Shown in pieces: positions 15,001 to 25,346 of a DNA stretch of 64,000 bases (the first letter of the stretch is position 1; each line of letters begins with the position of its first letter). The notes below the pieces were generated by a model. The model was given only the letters and a program-made list of their open reading frames with translations, made no database searches and was not told the DNA's origin. The stretch is from Cyanophora paradoxa. Taxonomy: Eukaryota > Glaucocystophyceae > Cyanophorales > Cyanophoraceae. Location: the NCBI GenBank assembly GCA_004431415.1, contig QPMI01000039.1, forward strand, positions 372,001-436,000, in the 5' to 3' direction. Position numbers and translations under genes: made by a program.

Positions 15001-16775
15001 TTTCCATGAACGTGTCCAAGTCTGAGCCGCCGCCCTCTCTGCAAGCGATCGAAGAGCCCGTCGTGACAAACCAAACGGGGCTCGATGCATCCCAGCGAGC
15101 AACCGTGACTGCGTACATAAACGCGCTCCGCTCGAGGCACCAGGCCGGCGACCTGGTATACGACTTGGCCATAGCGTCCTCCGCGCAGAGCTGGGCCCAG
15201 CGCCTCGCGAGCTCGGGCGCTTTGGCACACAGTAATTCAACGTACGGCGAGGTTCGCCCTTTCTGAATTATTGGATTGCAGCTTCGTGAATTAAAGCGCT
15301 TGTGACCGCTGGCTCACTAATATAATCTCATGATCGTCGCGTGTGCAGAACCTGTACAGTCGGTCAGGCGGCAGCACCGATGTCGTCGATGCGGCGAAGG
15401 CCGCGGCATACGCCTGGTACAGTGAGAAGGCCGCGTACAATTTCACGTTCCCCGCGAACTCGACCGGCGCCACCGGCCACTTCACCTGCCTTGTGTGGAA
15501 AGCAAGCGCGAAGTTCGGGATCGGAGTTGCGGTCAACGGAACCGACGTCTACGTTGTTTTCCAGAGCGACGGCAGTCCGCAGTGCAACATGCAGGGGGCG
15601 TACGAGACGAACGTCCTTCCGGAGCTGGCCGCGACGCCCTCGCCGAGCCCTTCGCCGAGCCCTTCGCCGAGCCCGAGCCCGTCGCCCAGCCCCTCGCCCA
15701 GCCCCTCGAATTCGCCGAGCCCTTCACCCGGCCCTTCGCTCGGCCCCTCTCCAACGACCATGGCTCAGCCCGACGCCGCTGTCACGGAATCGCCCAGCCC
15801 CTCGCCGATGGAGATTTCGACCCCGAGCCCGTCCCCCACCAACAATCCATCGGCGACTGCAAACCCGACCCCAACTCTCGCGGCAAGCCCTTCGCCAAGC
15901 GCCAGCGCTCAACCGAACATCGCCCCCTCGCCAACGCCACAGCCCGCCGACGTGGCATCGTTCACGATCACGATGCAGGCGCAGTCGCGCCCTGAATGCG
16001 AGGGATTCGTCGCAAACTTGACCAGTGACGCGATATCATCTTCTATGAGCGCAGCCGACGGCAGCTACAAAGCGTATTTGAAGGGTCCGTAACGCTTAGA
16101 TCTGTGGTTTTCTTCGCTGCATTTGGGTGTGCTCAACCGTGAGCAGGAAAGCGCTGCGGCGGATCTGGCCGTGCCTTGAGGCAAGGGACTGTGCCAATTC
16201 TCGTTGACGTCGGCATCATCCAGCTGATCACGGGCTCGACCGCCACCACGCCCGCTGCCTTCATTCAAGCTCTGCAGCAGAAGATCAGCAGCGGCACGCT
16301 CGTGATCGGCGGGAAGCAGGTCACCTCTATCTCCGACGTGGTCATAAGCGACAAGCCGGCATCCAATCCCGCGGGAGCGACCCCCGCGCCCCAGGCCACG
16401 GGCAGCGCTCCGAACAGCATGCCCATCATAGTCGGCGTCTGTGTTGGGATCGGAGGAGGCGCGTTGATTCTCGCTGGCGCGGCGCTCCTGCTATCTAAGC
16501 AGCGGCGTGGCCGCGCACGGGCGATTGCCATGAACGGGGATAAGCGCGGCGAGGATCGCGATCGCAGCGACGAGTATCTGGGCGGTGATCGCTACGCGCA
16601 AGGGGTTCCGGCACCGAAGTCGATCAAGATCGTGCCGAGCAGCCTGGTTACGACGTCAGCAGCACATGACGGCGCCGGAGCAACAGAGGGGAATCTGGGG
16701 CCCCGCCCCAGCGCCAATGCGGCCCGGCGCCGCAGCAGCGTTGGCAACGTTCACGTGCTCGTCGTCCCCACTTAG
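1..16775 (+). CDS. PKHD1L1: Fibrocystin-L (PKHD1L1)-like giant surface protein with two CAP domains, 5'-truncated by the window
   Basis: This is a multi-exon gene that enters the window already in frame and stops at 16773-16775. Domain order is: fibrocystin-type inter-repeat modules (1-1100), CAP domain (about 1866-2820), about ten IPT/TIG repeats (2889-6400), first G8 domain (6580-7290), parallel beta-helix region, second G8 (10771-11330), second beta-helix region (11600-14000), a ferredoxin-like segment (14515-14665), second CAP (15090-15640), Ser/Pro stalk, one transmembrane helix (about 16420-16495) and a short basic tail. Exons that splice cleanly include 1-103, 178-609, 2084-2264, 2333-2394, 2592-2656, 6487-6645, 6844-6889, 6968-7122 and 7194-7286. 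IPT, G8, beta-helix in this order with two G8 domains is the known architecture of PKHD1L1, a type I surface protein. The CAP domains are not part of the animal protein. The predicted product is extracellular with a C-terminal anchor. Two adjacent genes wrongly joined is possible but less likely, since no stop or membrane anchor separates CAP1 from the IPT array. Confidence 0.85.
1866..2824 (+). other. First CAP/SCP/PR-1 domain inside the fibrocystin-like gene
   Basis: The domain is split over exons ending at 1971 and spanning 2084-2264, 2333-2394, 2460-2530, 2592-2656 and 2726-2824. The spliced frame gives the helix 'IIAYINELRDLH', then 'WAQFWSEKM', 'GENLAMF', 'ALRSNFAWWNE', 'GTGHFT' joined to 'VVWKNNKKVGLGLAKG', then 'YVTWESQPPCNVRE'. 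These are the CAP hallmarks GHFTQxVW and a terminal CxY/W.PP.N block in the right order. The intron phases that restore this reading are unambiguous. It is followed by a Pro/Thr/Ser linker at 2765-2820 that leads directly into the first IPT repeat. CAP proteins are secreted alpha-beta-alpha domains that bind sterols or other ligands; the role here is unknown. Confidence 0.85.
2889..6400 (+). other. IPT/TIG repeat array of the fibrocystin-like protein
   Basis: About ten immunoglobulin-like IPT/TIG modules are encoded in tandem. Each shows a 'V..I.P..G...GG..ltI.G.gF' opening and a 'C.V....I.C..P....G...V.V' closing. Clear openings start near 3494 (VTGIEPQFVGDFGELLTFSI), 3760 (VTSIFPTRGSLLGGGQIT), 4185 (VTAIEPPAGGIGRQITIYGS), 4850 (SSFVPTSGVEGQIISIYG), 5190, 5428 (ITGVSPASGATGALVTISGT), 5740 and 6190 (ITSVRPRRGSTAGGTLLT). 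Introns are 60-120 bp, and several interrupt a repeat at the same place, just after the first beta strands. In plexins and fibrocystins these modules form an elongated ectodomain rod. Confidence 0.85.
6580..7290 (+). other. First G8 domain
   Basis: Joining exons 6487-6645, 6715-6780, 6844-6889, 6968-7122 and 7194-7286 gives a textbook G8 module. It starts with 'DLWSRRTTWGGFDPP', then 'RIVMDVPILRLRLLLIEG', 'TVIFDD', 'LIIGTEEKPF', and ends in 'GLIDIHGVPRLPWTKLAK'. G8 domains carry eight conserved glycines and mark PKHD1, PKHD1L1, CEMIP and TMEM2 proteins. The next exon (7348 onward) carries the expected follow-on 'VDWEVGGKIAIASSGF', with the beta-helix segment after it. All junctions keep frame, which supports the exon model. 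Confidence 0.9.
10771..11330 (+). other. Second G8 domain
   Basis: After a Pro/Thr linker (10727-10770) the frame reads 'GFLPWSDPASWPNGQKPTAG', the start of a G8 domain. After an intron it continues with 'LGVVTVQDYGWLTFAE', 'IVVDNLARFSVGNSTSPF' and 'AEIVLT', then 'ALEIKGDFEIYGKPPTRSWT'. The downstream exon (about 11404 onward) carries 'AGDIVVIAASDWAADEYDQA' and 'LTLTTPLKHRHIG', matching the segment that follows G8 in CEMIP/PKHD1L1. A second beta-helix block follows to about 14000. Two G8/beta-helix units are the diagnostic feature of PKHD1L1 as opposed to CEMIP, which has one. Confidence 0.88.
15090..16775 (+). other. C-terminal CAP domain, Ser/Pro stalk and membrane anchor
   Basis: The second CAP domain runs from 'VTAYINALRSRHQAGDLVYD' through 'SSAQSWAQRL' and 'AAAYAWYSEKAAYNF' to 'GHFTCLVWKASAKFGIGVAV'. 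It is followed by a stalk at about 15640-15860 built of Ser-Pro dipeptides, encoded by an imperfect tandem 'ccttcgccgagc' repeat. A membrane-proximal segment of about 100 residues spans an intron (about 16089-16180). The transmembrane helix 'PIIVGVCVGIGGGALILAGA' is followed by 'LLLSKQRRGRARAIA', a stop-transfer sequence. The cytoplasmic tail is about 80 residues. The Ser/Pro stalk resembles hydroxyproline-rich stalks of algal cell-surface glycoproteins. Confidence 0.85.
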
Positions 16776-19611
16776 TCGTTTGTAACGGCGATCAGCGACA
16801 TCATGCTTCTCTTTTTGATTCAAGATTAGTGTGACCATATAAACAATCGTGAGAGAGACAATTCACATGTAGCCTGCAGTGTAGGACTTATATAATTAGA
16901 TGAATCAGTGGTGTTTTAGTCCATATCCGATCCGATTTTGCTAGGTGACTCCCACAGACCGCGATCGGCCTGACATCGATATGAGCCAGAAGTCATCGTT
17001 GTCGAGCATTAGAAATCAAATCTGATGTAGAGGTCGCAATGCTACCTTGCTCGAGATAGGCATCACAATCGCATGATTTTGGTAGTTCTTATGTCTGCAG
17101 ATGTTCTGCAACTTTTACACACAGCTAGTTGAATCCAACCGTGCCCATATACACAGCTAAACGATGTCCGCGCGAGTTAGTTAGAAAGCGATTCTTTTTT
17201 CGGTTTGACAAGTCGCTCTATTTTATGGCCCAGCGTACTGGCTGTTTATTTGCGCCTGCCTATGAGAATCGTATGCGAGCACTGCAGGAAATTATTTCGT
17301 AGCTATATATAGATGACCACACGATTTATGGACATGTTCGGCCGCGGTTTACTGCGCGGCAGATTCCGCCATACGTGCTTAGGTCCTATATCATAGTTGC
17401 TATATTATAATTGGCATAATTAGCAATAGTTTTCGTAAAGCCGCGCACTAGTAATCTGCAGGCGCGTTTAAATAACTTCGGATCGGTTTAACTATGTAAC
17501 CTTAGAAATTCTACGTTCTTCGAATTCATTAATCAGAAGCTTGTTGCTTTCGCGAAAGTAAAGTAGATGAACGTCGTTTGCAGTATATATATACGTAGAC
17601 CAGCTTTAGTGAAAACACCAACGAATAGTAAAGTTACACATTGGACGCGAGGCCGGGCGGAGGTGTCAGAAGGGCCCACGTGCACATGCATGATTGACGC
17701 CGTGACGTTGCGATCTCAATGTTAACGATGTCTCAGAAAGTAAGTGGGGTGGAGAGGGAGCGGGGGAGGACCGGAGGCGTGGGGTGTGGGTGGACCGAGG
17801 ATTGGGCCGGGGGCGACTCAGGTCAGCGCTAGCAGCGCTTGCGGTGCCGCCCCGGTGCTTATTCTTGTACATGTCGGATGCCGTGTCGAAGTTCCTGTCG
17901 CCCCACGTGCACTTGCACCGGCCGATCCTGCTCCCCACATCTCCCAGCGACTCGCCAACCTGGCCGCCGCCCCCCCCCCCCCCACCCCCCCCCACCCACC
18001 CCCCCCACCCCCCCACCCCCCACCCCACCCCCCCACCCCACCCCGACGCACCCGGCTTTACCCCCATTGTGGAAGTGCCGGCTCCTTTCCCGCAGGTGGT
18101 AGCTCTAGATCTAACAGGCAAGTTGAATTTGTAGATATGACGTCGACGTCGACGGCAGGCGCACCGCCGGCGCCGGCCGCGGCCGCGATCGCGAGGGCCA
18201 TATGCATATGCATATGGATGTACATGCGCGCGTGCAGGCGGTTCCTGCGTAGGACTTTGATACCTCAGGCCTGTGCCGTGGTGTATCAATGCGACTCCCA
18301 GTTTTGCAAAAAAGCGTGCAGGCGGTTCCTGCTAAAGGCGACTGCCCCGGCCCCCGGGCCCCGGGGGCAGAAGCCGCGGGTGGGCCATGGGGGTCTGACA
18401 TCGATGTCGGTGGTGGCGGTGTCAGCGCTGGCAGGGGCTGCGGGGTGGCGCCGTGGGCGGGGGTATACGTATTCACGTTGAGGACCGTAGGCGGGGAGTG
18501 GGGGGCGGCGGGGGCCGTTGGCGGGGAGGGCCGAGGGGGGGGAGGGGGGCAAGCTGAACGGCCGCCGGTAGGCGTATACTTAGGCACAGCGGGGGATGCG
18601 GGCGGGGACGGTGGCAGCGGCGGGAGTTGCGGTCGGGGGAGATGATCAGATCATGAAGGCAGTCGCGAGGGCCTAGGGCCGCAGGGGCGCCGATTGCAAG
18701 GGGCCATAGGGGGCAGGCTCAGCCAGGGGCCGGCTTGCCAACAGGTTTAGCCTGCTGTGAGCTCTAACATGTAACCATTCGCAGGGCCATGTGTCTAGAG
18801 ACTGTGGCCGGTAATTCACCAAAAAAAAACCATTCGCAGGCAGGTAATTATAAAGGCGTTAATATTAATATTGGAAGTGAGATCTAGAGCCGCGAGCGGC
18901 CGCGGCCGGCAATATTTAATGCTCTCGATCAATCCGCAAGCGGACGATCGCGAGCACGAGCGACTTCGAGGAGACGATCGCGAGAACCGAGCTCGAGGGC
19001 CGCCGTGGTTCGGCACGGGCCGGTGACAGTACGAGTGAGCTCGAGGGCCGCCGGCGAGGTCGTGCTAAGGATCCCGGACATGCCTCAGTTGATTTGCAAG
19101 ATGTAAACTTTTAAGTAATTTACTATAAATTTGGCGCTGATTGTAAATTAAGCACGTGTACCTTAGCAGAGAGCTCGAGCATGTGCGGATGGTTGCCAAG
19201 TACGACGATGCATAACTGTTCTGGTATCGATGGCGATGATGAGGTGCAAGCTAGTGCGCACGCCGCGCACACAGCGGTGCTCGGAAGAACCTCCATGTGC
19301 GATAAAATTAATTTGAAATGGACAATCATTGAATCAAGTTAAGGTCGAGCGTATCTACAACTAAAGCGAATGCAGGTACTGTACGTGTGAAGTCGTAAAT
19401 GTAAACTTGAAAGCGAATGCATATGCAGACACCGCTGCCATGGCAGCTAGTTCCGCAAATTTTGAAAGAAAAGTAGGGCAGCAGGACGGGCAGATATCAA
19501 GAAGACATTAAAGCCGAAAAATACCTGAAATATCGATATCGCACGAGCTCAAGCTATAGCTAAGCTCCAGAGATGAGATGAGTTCGAAACACTATTAACT
19601 ATAAGTTATAG
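16776..19611. other. Intergenic: AT-rich 3' flank, then a C/G-rich low-complexity block
   Basis: The stretch 16776-17640 is AT-rich with no credible exon. From 17640 it becomes GC-rich and includes a long C-rich tract at 17967-18044. Open frames over 17666-18650 encode only Pro/Gly/Ala runs and look non-coding. A minus-strand open stretch at 19123-19297 (start near 19297, donor-like gtac after 'MLELSAK') could be an isolated exon, but I see no partner exons. Confidence 0.5.
17967..18044. repeat. C-rich low-complexity tract (runs of C broken by single A)
   Basis: Seventy-eight bases consist almost only of C with isolated A residues, in the pattern C4-15 then A. Such a tract can form i-motif or, on the other strand, G-quadruplex structure. 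It is also a place where assembly length is unreliable. No coding role is visible. Confidence 0.9.
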
Positions 19612-21476
19612 CTATAGCAGGCCCGGCCGTGCCGTGAACTCGAAGGAGTTGTGGCGCAGCTTCAGAAGACGGTCCATGCGGTTGTGGAGGGCCCGGCGGC
19701 AGAGCGACACGGGCGACTTGAGCTCGAGATCGTTCAGGCTTGCGGTCTTGGCGGTCGAGATCGGCCTGCTTGGTGCGGGCTCCGCACCCGCACGCGCCGG
19801 CGCCGGCGGCGCCGGCGCCTGGGCGTGCGCGTGCACGTGGGACGACGCCGAAGACGGTTTGGCAATTGAGAGAGCTGCAGCGCTAACCGCGCGCAGCTTT
19901 ACATCTGCGAGAACCGAACGAAAATAGAAATCAGAATCGAGCCATGGCCAGAAAATCAAATGTTGAGTCGCGTAAGGCTTCTCACCAGAGCAAGACGGCG
20001 GAGCGGCGGCGGGAGCAGCGCAGCGGAGGCGAGCCCCGCGCGCGTACGCCATATCAAAGAGGACGGCCATGGCGTTCTGGGGCAAGCACGCGCCGACCGC
20101 CACCTCCCTCCATGGGCGCAGAGCGGGGCCGGGGGCGGGGACGGGGCCCGCAGGGGTTGCGATTTCCGTCGCATGCCTCGGGGTCTTCGAGGAGTCCGTC
20201 GCGAACGAAGAGGTCTCCAACGCAATCTGAGTTCAAGCGTCAGCTGATGGCCAACAGCACGTGAAGGACGTCGACCATGAGCTGCAGCTGCAGTGCAAAA
20301 TGGGCACCTTGGCTAAACACGCGAGGAAGACCGCCTCCAGGCTGCCGTCGGCTGCGACGTCCGACTCGAGCGCGAGCAGGCGCATTGCCGTCGCGAGCTC
20401 GGGCGTCTTCTGCAGCACTCCGGCTGCCCACGACTTCGCGATGCGCGCCAGCGCGTCCTGGAACGACTGCTTCGTCATGAACGCAGTGCTGTTCGCGTCA
20501 ACCGCGAAGTTGTCGCGGGCGAGTAGCTGGCCATCCCGCAGCGTCCAGGGCTGCTTGGCGCCAGGGTGGCTCAAGCTCCTGTGCAGACTCAGGTGGAAAG
20601 CCTGCACGACCGTAGAAGTCAGCGAAAATTGATGGATACATATACTATGATAGCTAGCATGCGCACTGCGGCAGGGTAAATATTCAATGATCATGAGATC
20701 TATCTGATTAATAAAAATTCCACGACTCGAGACTTATGAACGGTTCTATATCGATTTGTATTGTGTTCTATTTGCGACCGGAAGACCTCACCTCGTAGCC
20801 AGCGTACTCGACAAAGCCGTCGGGATCGCTGCCACGCCGCGATCTAAACGTGCTTGCGTTCAGGCGCTCCAGTCTCGAGCTCCCTCCGACCCTCGAAATC
20901 GACCGCAGAAGCGCTATGCCGACGGGCGATGCATATGACGACGCTCCGTTGACTGCCTGCATCGCAGCCCAGAGCTGAGCGCCGCATGGTCAGCGATGGC
21001 ATATTCTACAAGAAACGATAGTATCATGAAAGCGAATCACGTAAGCGAACCACGCTGGTGACGTCGTGATCCTTGCGCATCTGAGAATCCGCTCCGAGCG
21101 CTTCGGACTGCAGCTCGCCAGGGCAGCTGACCGAGCTCGAGGGAGCGCAGCTGTCGAGCTTGAAAGCGGCGACGTCGGGGACACTGCAAGCGCTCGCGAT
21201 CGAGCCGTGACTAGTACTTGAAATCGGGCTGCTCGGGCAGACGGGCCGCGAGTGCAGCTTGCCTTGGCCAGTGTGGCCGCCCACGTGCAGGGCCGCCCGC
21301 AACGGCGAGGCCGGCGGCGACGTTGCCCGCGACGAAGGCGAGGATGACGCGGGCGTCAAGCTCCCCATCGAGGCGACCTCCGAATCCAGCTCCCCGTCGC
21401 GATCGCGGTCGCTGCAGCTGTCGCTGTACGTGTACGCCTCCAAATCTGGATCGTCGGCAGAGATGGTGATGTGCAT
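19612..21476 (-). CDS. Uncharacterised multi-exon protein, Ser-rich N-terminus
   Basis: I do not recognise this gene. On the minus strand the model has at least five exons: about 21476-21060 (Met at 21476; acidic and Ser/Pro-rich, with 'YSDSCSDRDRDGELDSEV'), about 20970-20797, 20610-about 20260, about 20225-20000 and about 19912-19612 (stop 19612-19614). Clear splice sites are the donor after 'FVEYAGYE' (gtgagg), the acceptor before 'AFHLSLHRSL', and a donor gtgagaag to acceptor ctcgcag pair near 19998-19914. The core after the Ser-rich part contains 'GSDPDGFVEYAGYE', which vaguely resembles a degenerate EF-hand loop but lacks the first and last ligands, then a helical segment 'SFQDALARIAKSWAAG'. 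The junction near 20270-20225 is unresolved. It could be a signalling or scaffold protein; no function is proposed. Confidence 0.55.
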
Positions 21477-21552
21477 CGACTCCGCGACTTGTTCGCGACC
21501 GCTCTGCAGCTGCAGGCGGACAGCGCGTTAAATCAAATAGACCAAATAGCAA

Positions 21553-22765
21553 ATGCAGCTGCTCGCAGTTGCGTCTCTAGATCTTCAGGCTTCTTGTACA
21601 ATGAGCAGTGCTATGCGGTACCGGTAGCCATATGCACGGAGCTTAAGGAAAGGACCCGGGCCTAGAACAGTGATCATGACATGTCGCAATGCCGTAATGG
21701 GCGCACCAAAGGGGGCAGTGTTTTGCTCGGCATTGCAGTCTTGCATCTGCGCTGTGTCGGCTCATGATCATCTGCGCGAGCACGTGTGCATATACATGTC
21801 TCAAAAACCCAAGGTCCAACAGGATCGGATCACGAGAAAGCGAACCTTTACTTAAGTTATTACTAAGCGACATTGCATATATTGTCAAACTCGCGAGCTC
21901 GAGGTTCGAAATTGAGATCGCTTCCAAGCTGCGCGTGTATATAAATACGCGCGCTCGCGTTCAGATCATTCGAAATGTCGAAAATATGCATATGCGTGCT
22001 GAATTTCGAATGTACAAACGCACCTCATCGCTAACGACGTATTTCGCGGCGACAATGTCAAGGCCTGGCCATGGGGAAGTTCCAGTGAAGACGTCGACGC
22101 TGTACGTGTACATGTGCTCATGTGTACCGGAGACATCACCGAGTTGCAGCACTAGCTAGCCTCAGCAGATATGTAGAAGCCTAGCCTAGTAGAGCTGCTG
22201 GTACCGGTGAGCGCGGATTCGCGTAATTCGGAAGGCGCGTTGCCACAGGTGGGCGAGAACTCGCAAGGTTGCCAGCTGCTGGTGGTCGTGATTGCACTTG
22301 AAGCTTGCCGCTGGGCGCGATTAATATTGCTGCTGCCGTAGTACTAGTGCGTCCGACGGTCCCGTTCAGCGCGTAAACGTAGCTCATGCCATATGCATGA
22401 TGATCCGATCAGCGGCTGCGCAGTGCGCATCACGCGCGCGGCTTCACCCCGCGACTCACCGAGTCATGATCATGCATATGCACATCACGCGGCCTGCCGC
22501 ATCATGGCATGCGCATCCGACATGCACATGGTGCATGGCTACTAGGGGCTATAACCAAATTAGTCTACATATATAATTAGGCGATCTAGTGACGCGCGCA
22601 CCGTGAGTCTGTGAGACTGTGACACGTGCCCGCCCGGCCCCGCGGGCCGCCGGCGGGCCGCCGCTGCTTGCCGCAGTGCGGGCAACTTGGCAAGTTGCGG
22701 CCCGCCAGTACGTACTACGTATACGGTATACCTACTACGGTATAACGGCCCCTTACTAAAAGTTA
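21553..22765. other. Intergenic region, no gene recognised
   Basis: No exon-like frame with clean splice sites is visible here. The stretch contains clustered self-complementary words (atgatcat, catatgcatatg, gagctcgag) and possibly the promoter or an untranslated first exon of the minus-strand gene ending at 19612. Nothing else can be supported. Confidence 0.4.
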
Positions 22766-23654
22766 TTAACGGGTGCACGGCTGCACGCGTACTACGGTAC
22801 GTGGCCACGGTGCGGCACTAGTGTACTGTAGGAATGCTTAAATTGCCGCGTAGTTAAATTGCCGAATTCGACCAAAACCGGAATTGCCGTGACGATAGAT
22901 TGCCGAAACTCTGGATTTCTTCTATGGCGCCATACAAAAGCGGCCGTTTAGCCCTACCCCCTGAGAATTGCCGTGGCTTAAAATTGCCGAATTCGGCCTC
23001 TCGGCAATATACCGTAGTACGGCAATTTAAAACATCGGCTAAAAAAGCATTCCTACAGTACTGTCACAGCCTGGCAGTGTGCATGTGGAACTTAAGCTTC
23101 GAGTCCAGTGTCGAGTCCGGACCGTGGAGACTGTGGAGTCACTGTGGACTCTGGGCACCGCCGCACCGGCCGCGGCCCGGGATCGGATCCGATCCGGTCC
23201 GGATCATACCGATATACTAGTATTTTCAACTCATCAGTGACTGGCCCCCCGGTGGGCACTGGGCACCTCCTGCCACTGTCTGCCAGGCAACTGGCTCGTC
23301 ACTGACCGTCGGACTCGCGAACACAGACAATTGCAAAAAGAACTTGCAAGCATGACTCAGGATCGGATCCGATCCGGTCCGGATCAAATTTTTTCCACTG
23401 GCCCCCCACTGCCAGGTGACTGGCCCGTCACCGAACGTCGGACTGGGAAAGGCTACACGGGGCGTAAGTTGCCGCAGTGCCGCGTAACCGGTTTAAGCTC
23501 ACAGCGAGCCGCAACAGTTCCGAGGGCCCGGCGAGGGGGCCCCGGCCCCCGCCCCCAGCCCCCGCCCCCCCCCCCCCCCCCCCCCCCCCCCAACCGCTGT
23601 GATCCGCTTTCACAGCAGGGAACCGGTTGGGCCTTCCGGAGGCATCCGCAGGAG
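22766..23654. repeat. Tandem duplication, unit 1 (889 bp)
   Basis: This unit starts at ttaacgggtgcacgg and is repeated almost exactly from 23655. It contains a MITE-like inverted-repeat element (22826-23058), BamHI-like gatcggatccgatccggtccggatc blocks and a poly-C tract at about 23563-23592. A 106-codon open frame inside it (22900-23220) is identical in both units, but it runs across the MITE boundary and looks non-coding. Confidence 0.92.
22826..23058. mobile_element. MITE-like element, family 1, copy a
   Basis: A 233-bp element has terminal inverted repeats ctgtaggaatgctt / aagcattcctacag and is flanked on both sides by TA (22824-22825 and 23059-23060). It has no coding capacity, and the internal word aattgccg recurs several times in both orientations. 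A TA target duplication and short TIRs are typical of non-autonomous Tc1/mariner-type elements. No transposase is present in the window. Confidence 0.75.
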
Positions 23655-24546
23655 TTAACGGGTGCACGGCTGCACGCGTACTACGGTACGTGGCCACGGT
23701 GCGGCACTAGTGTACTGTAGGAATGCTTAAATTGCCGCGTAGTTAAATTGCCGAATTCGACCAAAACCGGAATTGCCGTGACGATAGATTGCCGAAACTC
23801 TGGATTTCTTCTATGGCGCCATACAAAAGCGGCCGTTTAGCCCTACCCCCTGAGAATTGCCGTGGCTTAAAATTGCCGAATTCGGCCTCTCGGCAATATA
23901 CCGTAGTACGGCAATTTAAAACATCGGCTAAAAAAGCATTCCTACAGTACTGTCACAGCCTGGCAGTGTGCATGTGGAACTTAAGCTTCGAGTCCAGTGT
24001 CGAGTCCGGACCGTGGAGACTGTGGAGTCACTGTGGACTCTGGGCACCGCCGCACCGGCCGCGGCCCGGGATCGGATCCGATCCGGTCCGGATCATACCG
24101 ATATACTAGTATTTTCAACTCATCAGTGACTGGCCCCCCGGTGGGCACTGGGCACCTCCTGCCACTGTCTGCCAGGCAACTGGCTCGTCACTGACCGTCG
24201 GACTCGCGAACACAGACAATTGCAAAAAGAACTTGCAAGCATGACTCAGGATCGGATCCGATCCGGTCCGGATCAAATTTTTTCCACTGGCCCCCCACTG
24301 CCAGGTGACTGGCCCGTCACGGAACGTCGGACTGGGAAAGGCTACACGGGGCGTAAGTTGCCGCAGTGCCGCGTAACCGGTTTAAGCTCACAGCGAGCCG
24401 CAACAGTTCCGAGGGCCCGGCGAGGGGGCCCCCGGCCCCCCGCCCCCCAGCCCCCCGCCCCCCCCCCCCCCCTCCCCCCCCCCCAACCGCTGTGATCCGC
24501 TTTCACAGCAGGGAACCGGTTGGGCCTTCCGTAGGCATCCGCAGGA
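23655..24546. repeat. Tandem duplication, unit 2 (about 892 bp)
   Basis: This is a near-identical copy of 22766-23654. I noticed only point differences and a few bases of length change in the poly-C tract. Further partial copies of the unit's right half follow: 24661-24966 resembles 23210-23441, and the short block actcattttcgcg...gcagcagtggctgcag occurs at 24546 and again at 24961. The array was therefore built by more than one duplication step. Confidence 0.92.
23715..23947. mobile_element. MITE-like element, family 1, copy b (within duplicated unit 2)
   Basis: This is the same 233-bp TIR element as 22826-23058, displaced by exactly 889 bp. It was carried along by the tandem duplication and does not represent an independent insertion. 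Confidence 0.75.
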
Positions 24547-25346
24547 CTCATTTTCGCGGACAATTAATTCGGGACAAAAACTTTGAAAGAACTTGCCGCA
24601 GCAGTGGCTGCAGTGCGCGCTGCGCCGCGGCATGTGCATTCATGATCATAGAAACGCATGCGCCGGTATACTAGTATTTTCAACTCATCAGTGACGCAGT
24701 GACTGGCCCCCCGCGGCCCCGCCGCCGGGACGCCGGGCCCCCGGTACCGGTGGGCAGTGGGCAGTGGGCACTGGGCACTGGGCACCTCCTGCCACTGTCT
24801 GCCAGGCAACTGGCTCGTCACTGACCGTTGGACTCACGAACACAGACAATTGCAAAAAGAACCTGCAAGCATGACTCAGGATCGGATCCGATCCGGTCCG
24901 GATCAAATTTTTTCCACTGGCCCCCCACTGCCAGGTGACTGGCCCGTCACGGAACGTCGGACTCATTTTCGCGTTGAAAGAACTTGCCGCAGCAGTGGCT
25001 GCAGTGCGCGCTGCATGCGGCATGTGCTGCTGATGTGCATGCTAGTGCGCACTGCGGCACGCCGTCGACGTCCGACGGTCAGTGGCCCGTCACCGTGGCA
25101 CGTCGCCGTGACGAGTCGCGAGTCGCGACTTTCAAGTTTCGGCCGGAACCCTGAGGCCGGAACCCTGAGTACGGTATACACTGTGACACACACTGACAGC
25201 GCAACTTGGCAACTGCGCATGCCAGCCGGGCCGTGCCACGGTGAGTCGCGTGGCGTCTACCGTACTACGGTAGTACCGGTACTACCGCAGTCTACCGGTA
25301 GTAAACTACGATCTACAGTATATCATCAGAGTCGATGATCAGACTA

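Noticed and set aside
17667-18650. Overlapping open frames on both strands in the C-rich block
   Set aside because: The translations are homopolymeric Pro, Gly or Trp-Gly runs created by the C/G tract; no splice-supported exon is present.
22900-23220. A 106-codon frame repeated identically at 23789-24109
   Set aside because: Identity is due to the tandem duplication. The frame crosses the MITE end and has no protein-like features, so it is not evidence for a conserved gene.
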